Assembly (NCBI GenBank): GCA_963786805.1 | Contig: CAWBAK010000002.1 | Span: 372,001-436,000, forward strand | Length of the DNA stretch: 64,000 nucleotides | Source: CALGFI01 sp963786805 | GTDB taxonomy: Bacteria; Actinomycetota; UBA4738; HRBIN12 | Direction: 5' to 3' | Shown here: one piece after another, positions 47,992 to 57,862 of the stretch | How the letters are laid out: every line of letters begins with the position of its first letter | How positions within the stretch are numbered: the stretch's first letter is position 1 | Program-made: the position numbers and the translations under genes | Notes under the pieces: model-generated | What the model was told of the DNA's origin: nothing | Databases searched by the model: none | Seen by the model: the letters and a program-made list of their open reading frames with translations, nothing else

Positions 47992-49173
47992 CTACGCCGC
48001 GCGCCGAAGGACCAGCGCGTCGCCCTGTCCCCCGCCGCCGCAGATCGTCGCCCCGCCCAGGTCGACGCCGCGGCGCCGCATCTCGTGCGCGAGCGTGAGG
48101 ACCAGACGCGCGCCGCTCGCGCCGATCGGGTGTCCGAGCGCGACGGCCCCGCCGTTCACGTTCACGAGCTCGTCGTCGAACCCGAGCACGCGGGTGACGT
48201 TCAACGAGACGGCGGCGAACGCCTCGTTCACCTCGAGCAGGCCGAGGTCGTGGACGTCGAGCTGGGCCTTCTTGAGCGCGTTCTGGAGCGCGATCGCGGG
48301 CACGGTGTGCAGGTACGGGAAACGCTCCGCCGACATCCCGTGCGCCACGATCTCCGCCAACGGCGAGAGGCCGAGCCGTTCCGCGTTCTCCCGGCTCGTC
48401 ACGACGACGGCGGCCGCGCCGTCGCTGATCTGCGAGGCGTTGCCGGCCGTGATGGTGCCGGCTTCGCCGAAGACCGGCTTGAGCTTCGCGAGCGACTCGA
48501 CCGAGGAGTCCGGCCTGATCCCTTCGTCCCGGTCCACGACGCGTGGACCCGTCTTCTGCGGCACCTCGACGGGGACGATCTCCTCCGCCATCCGGCCCGA
48601 ATCCCACGCGGCTGCGGCTCGGTGATGCGAACGCGCCGACCATGCGTCCTGATCGGCGCGGGTGATGCCGAGCTCGGCGTTGATCTCGTCGGAGGACTCC
48701 CCCATGTGCTGCTTGGTGAACGTGGACCAGAGGCCGTCGTGGATCATCGAGTCGACCAGGTCGGCGTGGCCGAGGCGAACGCCCTCGCGCGCCCTGGGCA
48801 GGAGGTACGGCGCGAGGCTCATCGACTCCATCCCGCCGGCCACGACGATCTCGACCTCGCCGGCGCGGATCAACTGGTCGGCGAGCGCGATCGCGTTGAT
48901 CCCCGACAGGCACACCTTGTTGACCGTGATCGCCGGTACTTCTTTCGGGATGCCGGCGGCGACGGCCGCCTGCCGCGCCGTGATCTGACCCGTGCCGGCC
49001 TGCAGGACGTGGCCCATGATCACGTAGTCGACCTGGTCCGCGGCGACCCCCGCGCGGACGAGCGCCTCCCGGATCGCCACGGCGCCGAGATCGACGGCCG
49101 CCAGATCGGAGAACGCACCGCCGAACTTCCCGATCGGCGTTCGGGCGCCCGCCACCACGACCGAGGACGTCAT
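47992..49173 (-). CDS. Acetyl-CoA C-acetyltransferase (thiolase)
   Basis: The 393-residue thiolase has the nucleophilic cysteine in VNKVCLSGINAIALA, the GGMESMSLAPYLLP segment, NVNGGAVALGHPIGASGAR with the active-site histidine, and CGGGGQGDALV with the second cysteine. It condenses two acetyl-CoA or cleaves 3-ketoacyl-CoA. It is first in a two-gene operon with the acyl-CoA dehydrogenase. Length and motifs are normal. Confidence 0.95.
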   Translation of the reverse strand: MTSSVVVAGARTPIGKFGGAFSDLAAVDLGAVAIREALVRAGVAADQVDYVIMGHVLQAGTGQITARQAAVAAGIPKEVPAITVNKVCLSGINAIALADQLIRAGEVEIVVAGGMESMSLAPYLLPRAREGVRLGHADLVDSMIHDGLWSTFTKQHMGESSDEINAELGITRADQDAWSARSHHRAAAAWDSGRMAEEIVPVEVPQKTGPRVVDRDEGIRPDSSVESLAKLKPVFGEAGTITAGNASQISDGAAAVVVTSRENAERLGLSPLAEIVAHGMSAERFPYLHTVPAIALQNALKKAQLDVHDLGLLEVNEAFAAVSLNVTRVLGFDDELVNVNGGAVALGHPIGASGARLVLTLAHEMRRRGVDLGGATICGGGGQGDALVLRRAA

Positions 49174-49203
49174 GCGTCGTCTTCGTTCTGCACGAACCTC
49201 AGT

Positions 49204-49728
49204 TTACGCCGGGCCCTGCTCTGGAGCCGTTCGAGCCTCCCGGCGCCACCGCTCGAAGACCTCGAGCGAGTCGAGGCAGAAGCGCTCGCGCTCGATCATC
49301 GCGTCCACGTCGTCGAGTGGGAGGAACGTCCCCCACGAGACCTCCTCGGGCTGCCAACGGATCGGTCCGTCCCACACCACGTCGAACACCCCGCCGAAAC
49401 AGCGCCCGTCCGGCCCCTCGTACCGGTGCGTGAACCGGAAGGCGGGGCGAGCGGTGATGCCGAGCTCCTCTTCGACCTCGCGCGCCGCGCAGACCTCGTA
49501 GGACTCGCCCACGCCGTTCACGCCCCCGGCGACTACGTCGTAGAAGCCCGGATAGACGTCCTTCGAGTCGGTCCGGCGATGGACGTACACACGATCGTCC
49601 GGATCGAGCACGACGACGTACGTGCACCGGTGCAGCAGGAGGCGCTCACGGAGGACGCGGCGCGGAACGACGTCGACGACCCGGTCGTCCTCGTCGACGA
49701 CCTCGACGAGCTCGTCCACCGGTTCCAT
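49204..49728 (-). CDS. NUDIX hydrolase (IDI/YfcD-like)
   Basis: The 174-residue protein carries a complete NUDIX box, G-x5-E-x7-R-E-x2-E-E-x-G, in GVGESYEVCAAREVEEELGI. The overall layout (LHRCTYVVVL, VYVHRRTDSKDVYPGFYD) resembles the isopentenyl-diphosphate isomerase/YfcD subgroup. Substrate is not known. I start it at the ATG at 49728. It lies 30 bases upstream of a thiolase gene on the same strand and 38 bases after the FtsH-like gene. Confidence 0.85.
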   Translation of the reverse strand: MEPVDELVEVVDEDDRVVDVVPRRVLRERLLLHRCTYVVVLDPDDRVYVHRRTDSKDVYPGFYDVVAGGVNGVGESYEVCAAREVEEELGITARPAFRFTHRYEGPDGRCFGGVFDVVWDGPIRWQPEEVSWGTFLPLDDVDAMIERERFCLDSLEVFERWRREARTAPEQGPA

Positions 49729-49766
49729 GGCCTGCCGCTCAGCCGCGCACCGCGGGTCGTCGAACG

Positions 49767-51581
49767 CTAGTCGCGGGACGAGATCGCGATCTCGATCGTC
49801 TGGACGATCTCTTCGCCGATCAGCTCTTCTCTGGCGATGAGCGCGTCGCGCAGGGCGACCACCACGTCCCGATTCTCCTCGAGCAGCTTGGCGACGCGGG
49901 CGCGCTGGTCGTCGAAGATCTCGTCGACCCTGGCCCGGCCTTCGGCGTCGGCGAGCACCTTGCCCACGAGGTTCTTGGACCCGATCGGCCCCTCGGCGAT
50001 CGCGTCGTAGGAGATCAGGGAGCCCGCCATCCCGAACGACCCGACCATCTGCGCGGCGAGCGTCGTCGCGTGTTGCAGGTCCGCGGCCGGCCCGGTCCCG
50101 CTCTCGCCGAAGAACACCTCTTCGGCGACCAGACCCCCGAGCGCGATCGCGATCCCCGCCTCGAGCTCCGTGCGCGTGCGGGTGAAGCGTTCCTCCTCGT
50201 CGCCGTGCGCGAGGAGGCCGAGCGCCTGCCGCCGCTTGATGATCGACAGGACCTCGAGCCTCCGGCCCTTGCCGAGGAAGTAGGCGACGGCCGCATGGCC
50301 GGCCTCGTGGGTCGCGACCGAGACTCGATCGGATTCCGTGTACGTCACCGGCTGCTTGAACCCGAGCTCCTCGGTGAGCTTCGCGTCGTGGATGTCCTCG
50401 AGGTTCATCTCCTTGCGGCCGTGCCGCAGCGCGACCAGGAGCGACTCGTCGAACAGGTGCTCGATCATCACGGGCGTGTAGCCGAAGGTGTCGTGGGCGA
50501 GTCGCTCGCGCACGTTGTCGTCGTCGAGCTGCTCGTGATGGGACTTGCGATCGAAGAAGAAGTCGACGAGGTCGCGACGTCCGTTCTTGTTCGGCAGGTC
50601 GAAGTACAGCCGCCGGTCGAACCGCCCGGGGCGAAGGAGCGCCGGATCGAGATGGTCGGAGCGGTTCGTGGCCGCGATCAGCAGGATGTTGTTGTACATG
50701 GGCTTCGCGGACGGGATCCGTCGCTCGGCCGTCATGAACGAGTTCACGAGGTCGATGAACCACGACCGCAGCCGCGCCTTGTACGCGGGCTGGTCGAAGG
50801 ACTGCATCTGGATCAGCAGCTCGTTCACCATCCCCGAGCCTCCCGGGCCCATGAAGCCCGAGGTCACCCGGCCGAGACCGGTCGGGTCCGGGACCGCCCG
50901 CATGCCACTCCGATCGCCGCCGATCGCATCGATCTCCTCGATGAACCCGATGGCGCCGCCTTCCTTGCGCGCGAGCTTGCGCAGGCGCTTGAAGAAGCCG
51001 CGGATCCTCGCGTTCGTCATCCCGAACCACATCGACTGGAAGGCCGGCGCCGAGATGAACAGGAACGGAACACCGGCCTGCTTCGCCATCGCCTTCGCCA
51101 GGTAGGTCTTGCCGGTCCCGGGCGGTCCCTCGAACAGGATGCCGCGCCGTGGGTTGCCGCCGAGCTCGTCGCGGAAGGTCGCGTAGCCGAGGAAGACGTC
51201 GAGCGTGCGCCCGACCTCGTCGACCTGGTTGTCCAGGCCGCGGATCTGGTCGAGGCCGACCTCGATCTCCTCCGGCCGCACGACCTGGTGAGGGGAGCGG
51301 CCGCTGAACAGCGGCATCAACATCATCGCGACGACGGCCAGGACCAGGACCATGACCGGGAGCCAGATGATCGCCTCGGGGCCGAGGGTCGGGAGCTTGA
51401 ACGGGTTGTTCGTCAGGTAGCGGTACCAGAGGAACGCGTCGACGATCGCCAGGAAGTAGACGAGCCTGCGAAGACGGCGACGCCTCGTCCGTTCGCGAAC
51501 CTTGAAGACGTCGGCTCTGCCTTGCTCGGCGACGTCGGAGCCGTGAAGAACGGCTGCAGTGGACCGGTTCGCGTTGTTCAC
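49767..51581 (-). CDS. FtsH-like membrane AAA+ metalloprotease
   Basis: Residues ~38-55 and ~72-92 are membrane helices. The AAA+ module has Walker A GPPGTGKT (152-159), Walker B AIGFIEEIDAIG, and second region of homology LLIAATNRSDHLDPALLRPGRFDRR. A zinc-protease domain follows with HEAGH (425-429) and a downstream acidic ligand. Compared with canonical FtsH there is an insertion of about 40 residues between Walker B and the second region of homology. It therefore differs from housekeeping FtsH and probably acts on specific membrane or misfolded proteins. I choose the GTG at 51581 because it has a GGAGGGG site; a TTG at 51623 would add 14 residues without one. Divergent from the HTH gene. 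Confidence 0.88.
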   Translation of the reverse strand: MNNANRSTAAVLHGSDVAEQGRADVFKVRERTRRRRLRRLVYFLAIVDAFLWYRYLTNNPFKLPTLGPEAIIWLPVMVLVLAVVAMMLMPLFSGRSPHQVVRPEEIEVGLDQIRGLDNQVDEVGRTLDVFLGYATFRDELGGNPRRGILFEGPPGTGKTYLAKAMAKQAGVPFLFISAPAFQSMWFGMTNARIRGFFKRLRKLARKEGGAIGFIEEIDAIGGDRSGMRAVPDPTGLGRVTSGFMGPGGSGMVNELLIQMQSFDQPAYKARLRSWFIDLVNSFMTAERRIPSAKPMYNNILLIAATNRSDHLDPALLRPGRFDRRLYFDLPNKNGRRDLVDFFFDRKSHHEQLDDDNVRERLAHDTFGYTPVMIEHLFDESLLVALRHGRKEMNLEDIHDAKLTEELGFKQPVTYTESDRVSVATHEAGHAAVAYFLGKGRRLEVLSIIKRRQALGLLAHGDEEERFTRTRTELEAGIAIALGGLVAEEVFFGESGTGPAADLQHATTLAAQMVGSFGMAGSLISYDAIAEGPIGSKNLVGKVLADAEGRARVDEIFDDQRARVAKLLEENRDVVVALRDALIAREELIGEEIVQTIEIAISSRD

Positions 51582-51737
51582 GGCACCCCTCCGCGTGGTC
51601 TTGGCCGTTTCCGGTTCGGCCAAGACTACGGGAGCCGGGGGATACGCGCATCAGACCTTCGGACTATGCCGGATGCTCGGCCCGGCGCTCGTCGTCGCCG
51701 TCTGCGGGGGCAGGGACCGAGCGGCTATCGTGCGCCC

Positions 51738-52127
51738 GTGGCCAGGAAGAAGCTCCCTCCGGTCGGGCGCGAGGACGCGCGCACGGTGGGTGCCATGCTG
51801 CGAGGTCTGCGACGCGCCGCGGGCTATCGAGCCGTCCAGGATGCGGCCTCGGCGTCCGGCTTCCCGGCGGCCCGGCAGACCATCTACGCGTACGAGCGCG
51901 GCGGCCTGACGCCGTCGCTCCAGCAGTTCCTCGAGCTCGTGGAGTTCTACGCGCTGCATCCGGGCCGTGGTGACGGCGCGAAGCCGGAGGAGGATCTGCG
52001 GAGCCAGGCCGTGGCGGCCGTGTCGCGGGCCCTCACGCTTCGCGCCTACCACGTGAAGCAGGCCAACGAGCTGATCGAACGCCTCCAACCGGCGCTCGCC
52101 GAGGGCCGGCGCCGCGCGACCCGTTGA
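51738..52127 (+). CDS. Small helix-turn-helix protein (XRE-like)
   Basis: The 129-residue protein has a helix-turn-helix region (VGAMLRGLRRAAGYRAVQDA, then ARQTIYAYERGGLTPSLQQFLELVEFY) with the typical XRE pattern of turn and recognition helix. A helical tail follows. The GTG at 51738 is the start. Its stop overlaps the ATG of the epimerase gene (TGATG). It may regulate the divergent FtsH-like gene or its own operon, which is inference. Confidence 0.72.
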   Translation: MARKKLPPVGREDARTVGAMLRGLRRAAGYRAVQDAASASGFPAARQTIYAYERGGLTPSLQQFLELVEFYALHPGRGDGAKPEEDLRSQAVAAVSRALTLRAYHVKQANELIERLQPALAEGRRRATR

Positions 52128-52534
52128 TGCTGACCGAGATCGACCACGTCGGTATCGCGGTCGCGGATCTCGAGTCCGCCGTCGAGCTCTACCGTCACGC
52201 GTTCGGCGTGGAGCCGGCGCACCGGGAGCGGGTCGAGTCGCAAGGGGTGGAGGAGGTCCTGTTCGCCGTCGGCACGTCGTACATCCAACTGCTCGGTGCG
52301 CTCGGTCCCGACACGCCCGTCGGACGGTTCCTCGAACGGAGCGGACCGGGTGTGCATCACGTCGGCTACCGCGTCCAGGACGTCGCGGAGGCCCTCTCGC
52401 GCCTGAAGGCCGAGGGCGTCGCGCTCATCGACGAGACACCCAAGCCCGGCTCCCGGAACACGACGATCGCGTTCGTGCATCCGCGATCGATGGGCGGCGT
52501 GCTCGTCGAGCTGGTGCAGGAAGCGGAGCGGTAG
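52127..52534 (+). CDS. Methylmalonyl/ethylmalonyl-CoA epimerase
   Basis: The 135-residue protein has a glyoxalase/bleomycin-resistance (VOC) fold. It has the family's metal ligands: histidine in EIDHVGIAVADLE, histidine in GVHHVGYRVQDV, and the ending GGVLVELVQ. It interconverts (2R)- and (2S)-methylmalonyl-CoA, or ethylmalonyl-CoA in the ethylmalonyl-CoA pathway. Crotonyl-CoA carboxylase/reductase lies 0.6 kb away. The ATG at 52127 overlaps the HTH stop. Confidence 0.9.
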   Translation: MLTEIDHVGIAVADLESAVELYRHAFGVEPAHRERVESQGVEEVLFAVGTSYIQLLGALGPDTPVGRFLERSGPGVHHVGYRVQDVAEALSRLKAEGVALIDETPKPGSRNTTIAFVHPRSMGGVLVELVQEAER

Positions 52535-52543
52535 GGCCGGCCG

Positions 52544-53029
52544 CTACGCCCGGGATGCCTCGAGCGCCAGGTTCAGGCGCTCCAGGATCTCGTGCGCCTG
52601 CCGGTCGCCGGAGTTGAAGAGGGACTCCGTGTGTTGGATCCCGAACAACGGGACCTTCGAGCCATCACGGAGCCGCACGCTCCCCATGTTGGAGAAGAGC
52701 ACGTACCACCGGCCGAGGGTGATCGTGTCGATCTCGTCCCAGCGAAGCATCCGGTGGCCGAACGGGTTGCGGACGAGCAGTCCGCCGTCGTGAACCTGGA
52801 CGCCGGCCAGCGCCACGCGCCCGACGAGGAACCACCCGAGCCCGACCCCGGCGCCGATGTAGACGACCCGGGCGGGAAGGACGAGGTCGGTGGGGGTCGC
52901 GCCCAGGTTGAAGATCATGAGGCCGACCCCGGCTCCCATGAGACCGAGCCCGGTCGCCCACTGCCGACAACGCAAGACCTTCATCACGTGCCCCCGAACG
53001 ATCCGACCCATCCCCGCTCCCCGCGTCAT
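52544..53029 (-). CDS. Membrane protein with bacterial PH-like domain
   Basis: The 161-residue protein has two membrane helices (GLGLMGAGVGLMIFNLG; VYIGAGVGLGWFLVG) and a PH-like domain with the GLLVRNPFGHRMLRWDEIDTI motif of the bPH_6 group. The function of these proteins is unknown. An internal start (MKVLRCRQW, about 15 residues in) is also plausible. It lies on the minus strand between the epimerase and crotonyl-CoA reductase genes. Confidence 0.75.
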   Translation of the reverse strand: MTRGAGMGRIVRGHVMKVLRCRQWATGLGLMGAGVGLMIFNLGATPTDLVLPARVVYIGAGVGLGWFLVGRVALAGVQVHDGGLLVRNPFGHRMLRWDEIDTITLGRWYVLFSNMGSVRLRDGSKVPLFGIQHTESLFNSGDRQAHEILERLNLALEASRA

Positions 53030-53129
53030 CGGCCGCTGAAGGCGAGGACTGTAGCGAAGAAGAAGAAGGCCGACACCGACATCCGGATCGGCCGAGTCGG
53101 AGGCCCAGGAGTCGTCGAGGCGTCTGCGG

Positions 53130-54429
53130 TCAGGGCAGCCCGGTCAGACCGGGACTCGGTGCGTTGATCAGGACGGCCACGTTGCCTTCGGGGAGCTTGC
53201 CGTCGCCCATCTGCTGGTGAGCGTGCCCGGACTCCTGGTAGCCGAACGTGTGGCCGAGCGTCGTCTGGACCTTGCGCTCGCGCACGAGGTCGTTGAACGC
53301 CGCCGCCTGTTCGTCGTTGAACAGATGAGACCCCTGGTAGCGCTTCTGCAGGTACCAGAGGTACCGGACGTCGATCAGTGTGTCGTAGCCGCTGGTCCCG
53401 GCGCAGATCACGATCATGCCGCCTCGGTCGCAGACGAAGTTCGAGGTCGGGATCGTGTCCTGTCCCGGGTGCTCGAAGACGATCCTCGGGCTCGCCTTCT
53501 CCCCCACCACGTCCCAGATCGCCTTGCCGAACGCCTTCGCGCCCTCGAACCAGTCCTTCCATGCGGGGTCGTCCCACCGCGGCGGCACGCCCCAGTGGGT
53601 GAACCGCGTCCGGTCGATGGAGCCGATCGCGCCGAGCCGCTTCGCGTACTCAGCCTTCTCCTGCGAGCTCACGACGGCGACCGCTCGCCCACCGGCGAGC
53701 GTCACGAGCTGGATCGCGAGCGACCCCAGCCCGCCGGCACCACCCCAGACCAGCACGACGTCGCCCGTCCCGACCGTGTTCGGAGGCCAGCCGTGCAGCA
53801 TCCGGTAGGCCGTCGACCCGGTGAGCGTGGGCGCCGCGGCCTCCTCCCAGGTGAGGTGGTCGGCCTTGGGCAGGCACTGATGCGCCTGCACCTTCGTGAA
53901 CTGCGCGAACGAGCCCCAGCACGTGTCGTAGCCCCACACGCGGAAGCTCGCAGCCAGACCGGGGTCGTTGCCGGCGATCACCCATGGGTCCTCGAGATCC
54001 CACTGGCCGGCGTGGACGACCACGTGATCTCCGACCTTGACGTTCGAGACGCGTTCGCCCACCGCCCACACCACGCCGGCGGCGTCCGAGCCGACGATGT
54101 GGAAGTCCGTCGGCTCACCCCACCTGGCCTGCGTCTTCGTGACGTCGATCGGGACCCCTCGCGCGGCCCACACGTTGTTGAAGTTCACGCCCGGCGGCCA
54201 TGACCATGACGAGCGCCTCGTCCGGCCCGATCTCGGGGACGGCGACGACCTCGTCCCGGATCGAATCCTTCGGCTCGCCGAACCGCTCGGGCCGCACCAG
54301 CTGGGCGTGCATCCGCTCCGGGACCTCGCCCATGAGAGGAATCTCACCGATCTCGTATGGACCCACGCTCACCTCTGACTCACCCTTCCGCTGAAGGACC
54401 CGAGCGTCCGCCGGGATGTTGGCGACCAC
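53130..54429 (-). CDS. ccr: Crotonyl-CoA carboxylase/reductase, frameshifted
   Basis: The enzyme reductively carboxylates crotonyl-CoA to ethylmalonyl-CoA with NADPH and CO2. The N-terminal part (VSVGPYEIGEIPL, FGEPKDSIRDEVV) runs in one frame and the rest in another. Deleting one of the CCC at 54190-54192 joins VMVMAA to GVNFNNVWAARG. The body has the MDR Rossmann motif WGGAGGLGSLAIQLV and the CCR-specific GSFAQFTKVQAHQCLPKADHLTW and TGSTAYRMLHGWPPNTV. Corrected length is about 433 residues. With the epimerase it points to an ethylmalonyl-CoA route for C2 assimilation or extender-unit supply. The downstream enzymes of the pathway are not in the window. Confidence 0.88.
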
Positions 54430-54508
54430 GTCGCCCGACGGCGCGCGGAGCCTAGCAGGGGGCCGAGCTCGGATCGGGACAGGTCGCGCTGCCTAGCGCG
54501 ATCGGGGG

Positions 54509-57500
54509 ATGCACGCTCGGGCTTCGTGCGCATATGCTCCCGGACCACACGACGATCGGATCGTGGTGACGCAACGACGAGCCGGTGAGAAGGCTCCCAT
54601 CGAGGGCCTCGAAGCTCGCCCGCCGGCGTTCCTGCACAGCCTTCTGTTCGACCGGTACGCCGACGCCGTCCTCGTGACCGACGAGTCGGGCCGGATCGTT
54701 GAGGCCAACCTCGCGGCAACCACGCTCCTCGGGCACTCCCGCGCCGAGCTCCTCGCTCTGGGCGTCTCCGACATCTCGCGCTCAGAGCGCGGCGAGGCCG
54801 ACCTCACGCGATGGGGCATGGAGGGCTACTGGCGCGACGAGATCGAGCTGCTGCGCAAGGACGGATCGAGCGTCCGGGTCGAGGCCCGCGTCACGATGCT
54901 CGAGGACCCTGAGGGACGCTGGGGAGTGGCGATCCTTCGCGAGAGCGGTGAGCCGCTGCGCGAGGCCCTTCGCGCCACCGAGGCGCAGATGGCCGCGATC
55001 GTCGAGTCCTCCTATGACGCGATCTACAGCGAGACCGCGGACGGCACGATCCTCACGTGGAACAAGGCCGCCGAACGCCTGTACGGCTACACGGCCGAAG
55101 AGGCGATCGGGATGCACGTCTCGATCACGGCGCCGCCGGAGCGCCGCGACGAGCTTCAGCAGAACCTCATGCGGATCCAACGGGGCGAGCGCATCCGCGA
55201 CTACGAGACGATCCGTCAACGCAAGGACGGCACACGCGTCGAGGTGTCGCTGACGATCTCTCCGGTGCTTGACCCCAACGGCGTCATCACCGGCATCGCG
55301 GCGATCGCACGCGACGTGACCGACCGCCGGGCCGCCGAGCACCGAACCCACGTGCTCTACCGGCTCACCCACACCGTCGGGCATGCCCGCACGGAGAAGG
55401 AGGTCTACGACGCCGCCCTGGACGCCCTGCAGCGAGCGATCCATACGGATCGGGCATCGATCCTTCTGTTCGATGAGAACGGCGTGATGACGTTCCGCGC
55501 TTGGCGCGGCCTGTCGGCGTCCTACCGTCGAGCCGTCGAGGGCCACTCGCCGTGGAAGCTCGGCGAGACGGACCCTCGCCCGATCCATGTCCCGGACGTC
55601 GAGACGGACGAAGCGCTTCACGAGCTCCGCGACACGATCTTGGGAGAGGGCGTGCGCGCGCTCTCGTTCGTCCCGCTCGTGCACCAGGGCGAGCTGCTCG
55701 GCAAGTTCATGCTGTACTTCGACGTCCCGCGCACGCTCCCGGAGATCGACGTTCAGCTCGCGGTGTCCATCGCGGATCAGGTCGCGTTCTCGCTCGGCCG
55801 GCTGAAGGCCGAACGCGACCTCGAGCATGCGCGGGCGCAGCTCGAGCTCATCACGACCGGGAGCGCCGACGGCATCACGATCCAGGACGCGGACGGCCGT
55901 GTCGTGTACGCGAACCTCGCCGCCGCGCGCCTTTCGGGGTTCGACACGATCGAGGAGTTCCTGCGCGATGCCGCCAAGTACGGCGATCGCTGGGAAGTCT
56001 TCGACGAGCACGGGAACCCGTTCGAGGGCGCGGAGTTCCCCGGTCGTCGCGCCCTCCTCGGCGAGCCGAACCCTGAGGCACTCGTCTTCGTGCGGGACCG
56101 CACGACGGGAGCCGAGTACTGGCGGCAGATCCGCGCCACGCCGACCGCCGACGAGCACGGCAAAGTCCGATACGCGATCAACCTCTTCCACGACGTCACC
56201 GCGGAGCGGCGGGCGCAGGAACAACTCCGGTTCCAGGCGGCGCTCCTTCGTGCCGAGGCGGAGGCGTCCCGCGAGGGGATCCTCGTCGTGACGTCGGAGG
56301 GACGGATGGTCTCGTGGAACCGGCGGTTCGGCGAGCTGTGGGAGATCCCCGAGGACGTGCTGGCGTCGCGCTCGGATCAACTGGCGATCTCCTCGGTCCT
56401 CTCCAAGCTCGTCGATCCCGAGGGATTCCAGCGCCGCATCACGGAGCTGTACGCCGACCCGGCGGTCGAGGCGGCCGACGAGCTCGCGCTGCTCGACGGG
56501 CGCCTGTTCGAACGGCACACGAAACCGCTCGTGGACGAGGCCGGCGGCATCCGTGGGCGGATCTGGTTCTTCCGCGACGCCACCGATGATCGGCGGCGCG
56601 AGGCGGCGCAAGGTCTCCTCGCGGAGGCCGGCAAGGCGTTGGCCAGCTCGCTCGACGACGACGCGCGCTTCGACGCCGTCCTGGAGGCGACGCTCGCGTG
56701 GAAGGCCGACATGGCGGGCCTGTACGTGGACGAAGGGGGATCGGTCCGGTTCGTCGACCTGCGAACCTCCTCCCCCGAGGCGTTCGCGATCGGCAAGGAC
56801 GTCCTCGATCGCCTTTCCGTCGACGGTCCCGAGAGCGATCCGATGCGCCAGACGATCGAGAGCGGCCGGCCGGTGCTGTTGACCGAGATCCCCGATGCGC
56901 TCCTCGAGGAGGCGACCGGAGGAGGAGCGTTGCTCGGGCTCGCGAGGCGGCTGGAGCTCGGAAGCGCCATCGTCGTGCCGATCCAGACGCGGGGCGAGGT
57001 CCGCGGCGGCCTGGCGGTCGGACTGAAGACGGGCGACCGGCGATACGACGAGCGCGACGTCGAGGTGCTCGAGGGACTCGCCGAACGGATCGCCCATGCG
57101 TTCGACAACTCCCGCCTGTACCGGGAGCGAGACTTCGTGGCCCGCACGCTGCAGCAGGGCCTGCTCCCGAGCGAGATCCCGCAGATCCCCGGCCTCGAGG
57201 TGGCGGCGCGGTACCGCGCCGCGGGAGAGGGCGTCGAGGTCGGAGGGGACTTCTACGACGTCTTCCAGATCCACGAGGGGACCTGGGCGATCGCCGTCGG
57301 CGACGTCTGCGGCAAGGGCCCGACGGCGGCCGCATTGACGGGTGTCGCCCGCCACACGATGCGGGCTGCAGCGCTGCTCGACGACCGGCCTGCGTCCGTC
57401 CTCGCGCTCGTGAACGAGGCGATCTTGCGCGAGTCGTCCGAGGAGCGGTTCTGCACCCTCGCGTTCGGCCGGATCGAACGGTCCGGAGCCGGGTTCGACG

Positions 57501-57853
57501 TCCGGATCGCCCTCGGCGGACACCCCGGACCGATCCTCCTGCGCCCGGACGGAACGACGTCGGAGCTGCACGAGCCGGGTTCGTTGCTCGGCCTGTTCCC
57601 CGACCCCCACCTGCCCGAGACCACGATCTCGCTCTTGCCCGGCGACACGTTGATCCTGTACACCGACGGCGTCACCGACGAGCAGGACGACGACGAGGAG
57701 TTCGGGGTCGAACGCCTGCACACCCTGGTGGGCTCGTGCGTCGGCCTCGCGCCGGCCGAGATCGCCGAGCGCATCGAGCGCGCGGTCGAGGACTTCAGCC
57801 AGGGACCGCCGCGCGACGACATCGCCGTGCTCGTCGTTCGCACGACGGCCTGA
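54509..57853 (+). CDS. PAS/GAF sensor with SpoIIE-like PP2C phosphatase
   Basis: This 1,114-residue cytoplasmic protein has domains in order: PAS (~45-150), PAS (~158-274), GAF (~283-430), PAS (~444-567), PAS (~584-694), GAF (~697-870) and a SpoIIE-type PP2C phosphatase (~880-1113). The last has VEVGGDFYDVF, GDVCGKGPTAAALT, LYTDGVTDEQ and DDIAVLVVR with metal-binding aspartates intact. Such proteins dephosphorylate anti-anti-sigma factors in partner-switching systems and respond to small ligands, redox or light. No anti-sigma or STAS partner lies next to it. A GTG at 54563 is an alternative start; it begins at the conserved start of the first PAS. Confidence 0.92.
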   Translation: MHARASCAYAPGPHDDRIVVTQRRAGEKAPIEGLEARPPAFLHSLLFDRYADAVLVTDESGRIVEANLAATTLLGHSRAELLALGVSDISRSERGEADLTRWGMEGYWRDEIELLRKDGSSVRVEARVTMLEDPEGRWGVAILRESGEPLREALRATEAQMAAIVESSYDAIYSETADGTILTWNKAAERLYGYTAEEAIGMHVSITAPPERRDELQQNLMRIQRGERIRDYETIRQRKDGTRVEVSLTISPVLDPNGVITGIAAIARDVTDRRAAEHRTHVLYRLTHTVGHARTEKEVYDAALDALQRAIHTDRASILLFDENGVMTFRAWRGLSASYRRAVEGHSPWKLGETDPRPIHVPDVETDEALHELRDTILGEGVRALSFVPLVHQGELLGKFMLYFDVPRTLPEIDVQLAVSIADQVAFSLGRLKAERDLEHARAQLELITTGSADGITIQDADGRVVYANLAAARLSGFDTIEEFLRDAAKYGDRWEVFDEHGNPFEGAEFPGRRALLGEPNPEALVFVRDRTTGAEYWRQIRATPTADEHGKVRYAINLFHDVTAERRAQEQLRFQAALLRAEAEASREGILVVTSEGRMVSWNRRFGELWEIPEDVLASRSDQLAISSVLSKLVDPEGFQRRITELYADPAVEAADELALLDGRLFERHTKPLVDEAGGIRGRIWFFRDATDDRRREAAQGLLAEAGKALASSLDDDARFDAVLEATLAWKADMAGLYVDEGGSVRFVDLRTSSPEAFAIGKDVLDRLSVDGPESDPMRQTIESGRPVLLTEIPDALLEEATGGGALLGLARRLELGSAIVVPIQTRGEVRGGLAVGLKTGDRRYDERDVEVLEGLAERIAHAFDNSRLYRERDFVARTLQQGLLPSEIPQIPGLEVAARYRAAGEGVEVGGDFYDVFQIHEGTWAIAVGDVCGKGPTAAALTGVARHTMRAAALLDDRPASVLALVNEAILRESSEERFCTLAFGRIERSGAGFDVRIALGGHPGPILLRPDGTTSELHEPGSLLGLFPDPHLPETTISLLPGDTLILYTDGVTDEQDDDEEFGVERLHTLVGSCVGLAPAEIAERIERAVEDFSQGPPRDDIAVLVVRTTA

Positions 57854-57862
57854 GCGCGGAGC

